Part shown: positions 1 through 4,129 of the stretch, one piece after another
How positions within the stretch are numbered: position 1 is the stretch's first letter
Layout of the letters: each line of letters opens with the position of its first letter
Assembly: GCA_002314795.1 (NCBI GenBank)
Contig: DCHI01000065.1
Coordinates: 463-11,706 of the forward strand
Reading direction: 5' to 3'
Origin: Bacteroidales bacterium UBA1756
GTDB taxonomy: Bacteria > Bacteroidota > Bacteroidia > Bacteroidales > WCHB1-69
Length of the DNA: 11,244 bases
The notes under the pieces: model-generated
Told to the model about the DNA's origin: nothing
The model's database searches: none
The model's input: the letters and a program-made list of their open reading frames with translations, nothing else
Program-made: the position numbers and the translations under genes

Positions 1-305
1 TCACGGCCCTGGTGTGTCGGGATGACGAACGGGAATCCGGTGATTTCAGTGATGGTGTCTTTCATATGGAAGAAGCTGCGTGCGCCGGCATAACTTTCGT
101 CGCCGAGCATCATAGCGCTCCACTGCTTGTCACTCATTGCACCCGTACCGGAGTCAGTGCAGAGGTCAATGTAAACTTGCTCTGATTTCAACATAAAAAT
201 GTTGTTGTGAGCTTCTTCGAGCCATTTTACACGTTCTTCACGTGTGGACTTCTTGATGGGTTCAACCATCTTGATTTTCCAAGATTCTGCGAATGGTAAT
301 TCCAT
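1..305 (-). CDS. tnaA: Tryptophanase / tyrosine phenol-lyase, N-terminal part (runs off the window)
   Basis: This is the first 101 codons of a pyridoxal-phosphate beta-eliminating lyase, the family that splits tryptophan to indole, pyruvate and ammonia (TnaA) or tyrosine to phenol (Tpl). The start MELPFAESWKIKMVEPI, the segment YIDLCTDSGTGAMSDKQW (residues 45-62), GDESYAGAR (68-76) and IPTHQGR (95-101) match the conserved N-terminal region of the family. The PLP lysine and the rest of the enzyme lie beyond base 1, so the two activities cannot be separated firmly. The MELPFAES start is what I associate with Bacteroidales tryptophanases, while AMSDKQW also occurs in tyrosine phenol-lyases. The two bases after the HQGR codons are GA, so residue 102 is Asp or Glu, where these enzymes usually have Gly. 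The ATG at 305 has an A/T-rich leader with no Shine-Dalgarno. It lies 52 nt downstream of the lipoprotein gene on the same strand with no hairpin between, so cotranscription is possible. Confidence 0.88.
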   Translation of the reverse strand, partial: MELPFAESWKIKMVEPIKKSTREERVKWLEEAHNNIFMLKSEQVYIDLCTDSGTGAMSDKQWSAMMLGDESYAGARSFFHMKDTITEITGFPFVIPTHQGR

Positions 306-357
306 AATTGTTTGTTTTAAAATATTGATATTGATAAGTTTAAAAAATTCTATTCAA

Positions 358-948
358 CTAACGTTTCTGTTGGGAAGCGCGATATGCCTCATTTTCCTTT
401 TGCATCAGGGTCTCGCATTTCGGGCAGGCACGGCAAGCGATGGTCGTGTCATTTGCGTTGATTTCAACCGTTTTTATGCCATTTTCATTGAAAAATTCCC
501 ATTTGCCGACACAAATTCCGTTGTCGTACTGACCGCTGTACAGCAGTTTCCCATTTTCATAATAAACCTTCTCCTCCCCTACTTGAATGCCCTCCTTGTA
601 GGTGCAGGTAGCTTGGAGACGGCCATTTTTGAAATAAGCGTTCCAAACGCCGTCACGCTCTTCGTGCTTGATGGCACCCTCCATATAAATGTTGCGGTTT
701 TCGTAGCAATGCACTTCCTGAACCAGCTCGTCGGTGCGGTTGCCCTGTTCGTCAACTTTGTAGAAATAGACGTCACGGGGAGTGCTGTCTGCGTAACAGT
801 TACGAATCACGCCGCCGGGCATATTTGCGTAGTCGTCAATGGTGCGGGCGACGATGGTTTCTTTTTTCTCTCTTTTCTTTTTTTCGTTGCAAGAAACGGC
901 CACCACGAGGATGGAAAGGAGCAAGACCGGAATCAGTAATTTTTTCAT
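358..948 (-). CDS. Lipoprotein with MORN-variant repeats and a C-terminal CxxCxxC motif
   Basis: The 196-residue product has a lipoprotein signal: MKK, a hydrophobic stretch at 4-19 and AVSC with the lipidated Cys at 20. A very basic, Lys-rich segment follows at 23-29. Residues about 80-160 carry three to four repeats of the MORN-variant type (also called YwqK-like), recognisable from YFKNGR, YYENGKLLYSGQYDNG and FFNENG spaced 20-25 residues apart. Such repeats form extended beta-hairpin strips; no enzymatic role is known for them. Near the C-terminus, Cys172, Cys175 and Cys178 form CRACPKC, a CxxCxxC arrangement that could bind metal or take part in disulfide chemistry (inference). The gene starts 4 nt after the stop of the OmpH-like gene, which implies one transcript. 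The protein is probably anchored in the inner or outer membrane facing the periplasm, or surface-exposed. The exact function is unknown. Confidence 0.85.
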   Translation of the reverse strand: MKKLLIPVLLLSILVVAVSCNEKKKREKKETIVARTIDDYANMPGGVIRNCYADSTPRDVYFYKVDEQGNRTDELVQEVHCYENRNIYMEGAIKHEERDGVWNAYFKNGRLQATCTYKEGIQVGEEKVYYENGKLLYSGQYDNGICVGKWEFFNENGIKTVEINANDTTIACRACPKCETLMQKENEAYRASQQKR

Positions 949-952
949 CAGA

Positions 953-1723
953 CTACTCCTCTACCGTTTTTTGTGATTTGTTCAATTCGAAAAGGACTTC
1001 TTCCGTAATGTCGCGGGTCGGATCTGCGTAGATGAGCAGTGGCATATCCTTTTGATACGTCATCACGAAGGAAGCGTTTTTCTTGGCCACGATGCGGGCG
1101 GAAACGGCCTGCACGGAATCGAGCATCTGGCGATTGACGGATGCCTGTTTTTCACTCAGCGAGTTGAGAACGGCATTGTAGTCGTCTTCTAATTTCTGGT
1201 ACTCGCTTTGGAGTTGTGCCTGAGCGTTCTGAACTTGAACATCCGTGAGGATACCTGCCTGATAGTTCTTTTGGAACTGTTCGTATTTCTTTTGGAAATT
1301 GGCTTGTTTCTGTTTGAAGATTGCGTCCTGCTGTTGCATTTCTTCGTCAAATTCCTTCTGTTTCTGTTCAAGGAAAATGTAGTTGGCATTGACGGAGTCA
1401 AGGTTGATGTAGAGCACGCTGCCGTCACCGGGCTTGGCGTCGGTTGGAGTGGGTACAAAAGCTTCTGCTTTTCCGCAGCAGAAGTGCAGGATGTACAGAA
1501 CAACGACGGCGGCAAAGAGTATGCCCATAGAAATCCACGTACACCACTTGCAGTTACATTTTTTCTTTTCGCACTGGGGCGCTTCCTGAACCGGCGTTGG
1601 TTCTGGCTGCGGGGCGGGAGCAGATGCTTCTCTGAAGATGGGTTCTCTCTCTTGTGCAATGGTGTTGTTAGCAGTTTCCTGTTCGATTGGTTCTTGATTG
1701 GTGAATTCTTGATTTTCTTCCAT
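953..1723 (-). CDS. OmpH/Skp-like protein with an N-terminal membrane anchor
   Basis: The 256-residue product belongs to the OmpH/Skp family, periplasmic chaperones of outer-membrane proteins. Residues 102-110 (SVLYINLDS) match the start of the Skp beta strand. Residues about 115-200 are a Gln/Lys/Glu-rich coiled coil, and the end (LLIYADPTRDITEEVLFELN, 229-248) is the usual C-terminal family signature. Unlike Escherichia coli Skp it lacks a cleavable signal. Instead it has an acidic tail (1-35), a Pro-rich stretch (35-50), a Cys/Lys cluster CEKKKCNCKWC (51-61) and one membrane span (about 62-83). Positive charges before the span suggest an N-terminus in the cytoplasm and a coiled coil in the periplasm. 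I chose the ATG at 1723 over the in-frame ATG at 1831. The extra 36 residues would be atypical, and the best -7 box (1810-1817) lies inside that extension. It is first in the putative operon with the MORN lipoprotein. Confidence 0.85.
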   Translation of the reverse strand: MEENQEFTNQEPIEQETANNTIAQEREPIFREASAPAPQPEPTPVQEAPQCEKKKCNCKWCTWISMGILFAAVVVLYILHFCCGKAEAFVPTPTDAKPGDGSVLYINLDSVNANYIFLEQKQKEFDEEMQQQDAIFKQKQANFQKKYEQFQKNYQAGILTDVQVQNAQAQLQSEYQKLEDDYNAVLNSLSEKQASVNRQMLDSVQAVSARIVAKKNASFVMTYQKDMPLLIYADPTRDITEEVLFELNKSQKTVEE

Positions 1724-1809
1724 AATGTAATAAATATTATTGTTACAAAGCAAATGCGCCGTACAAATACCTGATTGACTTATACTTGAGTTTGGCGCGA
1801 CAAACGCGG

Positions 1810-1817
1810 CAAATTTA
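1810..1817 (-). promoter_or_regulatory. Putative -7 box for the OmpH-like/lipoprotein transcript
   Basis: Read on the minus strand, TAAATTTG fits the Bacteroidetes -7 consensus TAnnTTTG and is followed by CCGCG, a common kind of context for these boxes. It predicts a start near base 1806 and an 80-85 nt leader before the ATG at 1723. I could not find a well-spaced TTTG -33 element upstream, so the call rests on the -7 box alone. A second box, TATATTTG on the minus strand at 1931-1938, could serve as an alternative distal start. Confidence 0.45.
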
Positions 1818-2052
1818 CATATTTTTTTCAATGTTTTTTCTCTCTTTACCGCTGTTGCGATAAAATTTTATAAATTCATATAAATTATTGATATGATATA
1901 ATTTGCAAGTGTTCTTTGTTTTTTTGATTTCAAATATATTCCAATATTTCTCCTCTTCATTCTTTCCTTAAAAGCAAGGTGGCGGAAGTGGTGTTATGAA
2001 TATTTTTTCTACTTGTTTTTAAAGCAATACTGATTATTAATTTCAAAATAGC

Positions 2053-2085
2053 TTTGTTCTCTTCACAATGAATTGTTTATATTTG
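2053..2085 (+). promoter_or_regulatory. Putative distal promoter, TTTG-N21-TATATTTG
   Basis: TTTG at 2053-2056 and TATATTTG at 2078-2085 are 21 nt apart, close to the usual Bacteroidetes -33/-7 spacing. This is the best paired promoter in the spacer. It would start transcription near 2090, about 280 nt before the XRE start codon, so it would give either a long leader or a separate small RNA. The 18-bp palindrome at 2113-2130 lies just downstream of the predicted start, which is where a repressor could block it. The assignment rests only on sequence pattern. Confidence 0.4.
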
Positions 2086-2112
2086 TAAATATTGCTTTAC
2101 TGAGCTTGTAAC

Positions 2113-2130
2113 TTTTTACAAGTGTAAAAA
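2113..2130. promoter_or_regulatory. Perfect 8-2-8 palindrome, candidate operator A
   Basis: TTTTTACAAGTGTAAAAA is a perfect inverted repeat with 8-bp arms and a 2-bp centre. Its core TACA-AG-TGTA matches the TACA-NN-TGTA core of the sites at 2256-2269 and 2354-2363. An overlapping arm pair, CTTGTA at 2105-2110 with TACAAG at 2117-2122, could form a small hairpin in RNA. A dimeric helix-turn-helix protein, such as the product of the neighbouring XRE gene, is the natural candidate to bind it, but this is inference. The A-then-T symmetry could also be read as a weak bidirectional terminator; the stem has too little G/C for that to be convincing. Confidence 0.45.
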
Positions 2131-2255
2131 CATTATGAGTTTATAAATGTAAACAAACCAAAAATCCCGTTCAGTCAATTTCTCTTGATATTACTTTAAG
2201 AATATATTTAAATGTTTTTCATATTTATTTATAATACTGATATTTAATCAAAGAT

Positions 2256-2269
2256 TATACATTTGTATA
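2256..2269. promoter_or_regulatory. Perfect 6-2-6 palindrome, candidate operator B (also a -7-like box)
   Basis: TATACATTTGTATA is a perfect inverted repeat around TT with core TACA-TT-TGTA. Its part TACATTTG (2258-2265) also fits TAnnTTTG, but I see no TTTG at a suitable distance upstream. Its centre lies 96 bp from the centre of site C, close to nine helical turns, so proteins bound at both would face the same side of the DNA. Confidence 0.4.
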
Positions 2270-2326
2270 TTCATCTTAAACAAAATATAAGCATCGCAAT
2301 TGTAACATAATATCAATAGCATCGTA

Positions 2327-2363
2327 TTTGATTTCTGTTTTGTTTTATGATAATACATTTGTA
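2327..2363 (+). promoter_or_regulatory. Putative proximal promoter of the XRE gene, overlapping operator-like site C
   Basis: TTTG at 2327-2330 and TACATTTG at 2354-2361 fit the -33/-7 elements, with a longish 23-nt spacing. The -7 box lies inside a third TACA-TT-TGTA palindrome (2354-2363). Only 7 nt separate the box from the ATG at 2369, so a start 4-7 nt after the box would leave almost no leader. A protein bound at the palindrome would cover the -7 box directly and shut off the promoter, the expected design for autorepression. Confidence 0.45.
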
Positions 2364-2368
2364 AATAT

Positions 2369-2980
2369 ATGGACACACAAATCAACACACGCATCAAGGA
2401 GATTTTGAATTTTTCCGAATTAACGCCGACCGCATTTGCAACTGAAATCGGCATTTCGCGTTCCAACTTGGCGCATATTCTGTCAGGAAGAAACCAACCC
2501 AGTTTTGCTATGATGGAAAAAATCCTGAAAGCATTTCCTGAAATTCGCGGCGAATGGCTCATCACGGGATTGGGCGAAATGCTGAAAAGTGAAGCTGAAA
2601 TGAGTTCGATACAACCGATGAAACCGAAGTCTGCCGCCACCGTTCAACCAATGGCCGAACTGCCGTTTGACGAAATTGAGGATGGAAATGATTCGAATTT
2701 GGTGGACACCACGTTGAAATCGGAGCAGGAACTCTCCCCTATTGAAGACGAAGAATTTACAGATGAGGAGACTCCTGTTGTCGAAGCCCCCGCCGTACAT
2801 CCGTTAAGTCGTCCCGAAAAGAAAAACACGCAGGAAATTCCGGCCACGCCACAAAGAGCGCCACGACGCGCCACACGCCCCCCGCAACGGGAAACGCCCG
2901 TTGTCAGCATCCAGAAAAAAGTCCGTAAAATCGTGTTCTTTTATACGGATAACAGCTTCGAGGAATACTTTCCTGAATGA
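2369..2980 (+). CDS. XRE-family helix-turn-helix regulator with disordered linker and conserved C-terminal tail
   Basis: The 203-residue product starts with a Cro/C1-type DNA-binding domain at residues about 5-72. The recognition region is LTPTAFATEIGISRSNLAHI (18-37), followed by LSGRNQPS and GEWLITGLGEM. This is the form seen in Bacteroidales regulators starting MD.INSRIK. Residues 75-140 are acidic and look disordered. Residues 141-180 are Pro/Arg-rich and very basic around RAPRRATRPPQR. The end, KKVRKIVFFYTDNSFEEYFPE (183-203), looks like a short folded beta element with an acidic finish, and I believe it recurs in Bacteroidales homologues. Together these suggest a DNA-binding head joined by a flexible tether to a partner- or DNA-contacting tail. 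The start fits because the next ATG would remove the whole recognition helix. Palindromes upstream suggest autoregulation (inference). It converges on the glycosyltransferase gene with only 3 nt between stops. Its targets and inducer are unknown. Confidence 0.85.
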   Translation: MDTQINTRIKEILNFSELTPTAFATEIGISRSNLAHILSGRNQPSFAMMEKILKAFPEIRGEWLITGLGEMLKSEAEMSSIQPMKPKSAATVQPMAELPFDEIEDGNDSNLVDTTLKSEQELSPIEDEEFTDEETPVVEAPAVHPLSRPEKKNTQEIPATPQRAPRRATRPPQRETPVVSIQKKVRKIVFFYTDNSFEEYFPE

Positions 2981-2983
2981 CGT

Positions 2984-4108
2984 CTATTCCATTGATTTTT
3001 CGATACATTGCCACAACTTTTGGGCTGTCAGATCCCAACTAAAGTTTTGCCGCTGTATCCTCCCCTTTTCAATCAAGCCAAGACGAAAATCTTTGTCTTT
3101 GGCGATCCGTTTCATAGCATCCGTAATCTGTTCAACCGATTGCGGATCAACCAAGACGGCAGCGTCTCCTGCCACTTCCGGCATAGAAGTCACATTGGAC
3201 GTAATGACGGCCGTTTCCGCATAGAAGGCCTCCACAATGGGAATTCCAAAACCTTCAAAAAGAGACGCATACACTAACGCCGTTGCCGAAGCCATCACAT
3301 TAACAAGTTGTTCAGCAGCAAGATGACCGAGAAAGCGAACATCGTCAGAATGGCGCATTTGCTTCAGTACGGCTTCTACATCGTCCTGAAGTCCCGCTTT
3401 AGCACCTACCACTAAGAATTTCATATCCGAGCCCGTACTCTCCTTGAAATCGTCAAACGCCCGCAGCATATTGGCTAAATTCTTTCTTTTATGGATGGCG
3501 CTGACAAACAAAAAGTACTCTTTTCCGAACGCATATTTCACACGTGTTTCAATCTGTTCGTCCCAGTCCAAAGGACGGTATTTTTCATTACTTCCATTAT
3601 AAACCACATCAATACGATCCTCGGGGATTCCGTACAACGTGTGAATGTCTTGTTTTGAGAATTCGGAAACGGTTGCCAAACGGGCGGCTTTCTTTGCAAA
3701 CTGCGGAAAATATTTCACGTAATATCCTTGGTATTTGGACTTTAAGAAAGTTTGTTCGTGTTCAAAGTTTAAGTCGTGAATGACATCTACTTGAGGAATG
3801 TCCGTCCGAAGCGAGAGCCATCCGTCGGTAGAAAGGAACAAGTCAGGTTTCAGTTTCCCGAGCACGTACGGAATGGAATATTCGAAATAGATGTACCACA
3901 AGTACGGATGGCGGGCTGGCGGAAACGTCAGAATCGGCTTCACATTTTCAGCAAAGACAAAGCGTTCATCGAAATCCCTATCGAAAATAAAGTCGAACTC
4001 GTGCTCCGGATGAGCTTTCACAATGCGACGAAGCGTTTCGTATGTAAACCAGCCAATTCCCTCCAATTTGTCAGGCAAAAGCAAACGTGTATTAACGGCA
4101 ATTTTCAT
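2984..4108 (-). CDS. Glycosyltransferase family 4 (GT-B fold, retaining)
   Basis: The 374-residue product is a GT4 enzyme that would transfer a sugar from an activated donor to a growing glycan at the cytoplasmic face of the membrane. The N-terminal Rossmann domain has MKIAVNTRLL and the glycine loop LEGIGWFT (15-22), with VDVIHDLNF (107-115) and ATVSEFSKQDI (145-155) in the positions typical of the family. The C-terminal domain has FVSAIHKRKNL (201-211), where the basic residues contact donor phosphates. The E-x7-E signature is Glu285 to Glu293 in EGFGIPIVE, followed by TSMPEVAGDAAVLVDP (307-322). Length and order match mannosyltransferase-like GT4 enzymes. Donor and acceptor cannot be read from the sequence. 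It starts 21 nt after the stop of the T9SS-secreted peptidase, so the two are probably cotranscribed. It may serve lipopolysaccharide, capsule or protein glycosylation. Confidence 0.9.
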   Translation of the reverse strand: MKIAVNTRLLLPDKLEGIGWFTYETLRRIVKAHPEHEFDFIFDRDFDERFVFAENVKPILTFPPARHPYLWYIYFEYSIPYVLGKLKPDLFLSTDGWLSLRTDIPQVDVIHDLNFEHEQTFLKSKYQGYYVKYFPQFAKKAARLATVSEFSKQDIHTLYGIPEDRIDVVYNGSNEKYRPLDWDEQIETRVKYAFGKEYFLFVSAIHKRKNLANMLRAFDDFKESTGSDMKFLVVGAKAGLQDDVEAVLKQMRHSDDVRFLGHLAAEQLVNVMASATALVYASLFEGFGIPIVEAFYAETAVITSNVTSMPEVAGDAAVLVDPQSVEQITDAMKRIAKDKDFRLGLIEKGRIQRQNFSWDLTAQKLWQCIEKSME

Positions 4109-4129
4109 TCTTGCAAACTTTCAATGAGA

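Larger units (their letters stand above)
1724..2368. other. 645-nt A/T-rich divergent intergenic region without a supported gene
   Basis: This spacer separates the minus-strand OmpH-like gene from the plus-strand XRE gene. It is far richer in A/T than the flanking genes, apart from a G-rich patch at about 1974-1995. It contains several TAnnTTTG boxes (minus strand 1810-1817 and 1931-1938; plus strand 2078-2085, 2258-2265 and 2354-2361). It also holds three TACA-NN-TGTA palindromes, a 12-bp self-complementary ATAAAATTTTAT at 1860-1871, and two copies of ATTTGTAAATAT (2081-2092 and 2357-2368). The longest reading frame I noticed has 30 codons (minus strand, 1868-1960) and resembles no known protein. 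No tRNA or recognisable RNA family is evident. Confidence 0.7.

Noticed and set aside
321..336. Tandem ATTGAT repeat between the lipoprotein and tryptophanase genes
   Set aside because: Two copies of a hexamer in A/T-rich DNA are unremarkable, with no hairpin or promoter consensus attached.
244..939. Long plus-strand open frame opposite the MORN lipoprotein
   Set aside because: It is the complement of a well-supported lipoprotein gene and part of the tryptophanase start; its hydrophobic Phe/Val-rich product is typical of an antisense shadow.
1724..1831. Extension of the OmpH-like protein to an upstream in-frame ATG at 1831
   Set aside because: The added 36 residues resemble no family sequence, the segment contains the likely -7 box (1810-1817), and MEENQEF at 1723 is a natural start for this group.
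1868..1960. 30-codon minus-strand frame (starts MKRRNIGIY, ends YIISIIYMNL) with AAGGAAAGA before its ATG
   Set aside because: Short frames with Lys, Ile, Asn and Tyr arise easily in A/T-rich DNA, Shine-Dalgarno sites are not usual in this phylum, a -7-like box lies inside it, and nothing resembles a known peptide.
3027..3053. Hairpin TTGGG...CCCAA as a terminator for the convergent XRE and GT4 genes
   Set aside because: The stem is only 5 bp with a 9-nt loop, lacks a T-run, and lies in codons of a conserved C-terminal GT4 segment (NFSWDLTAQK).
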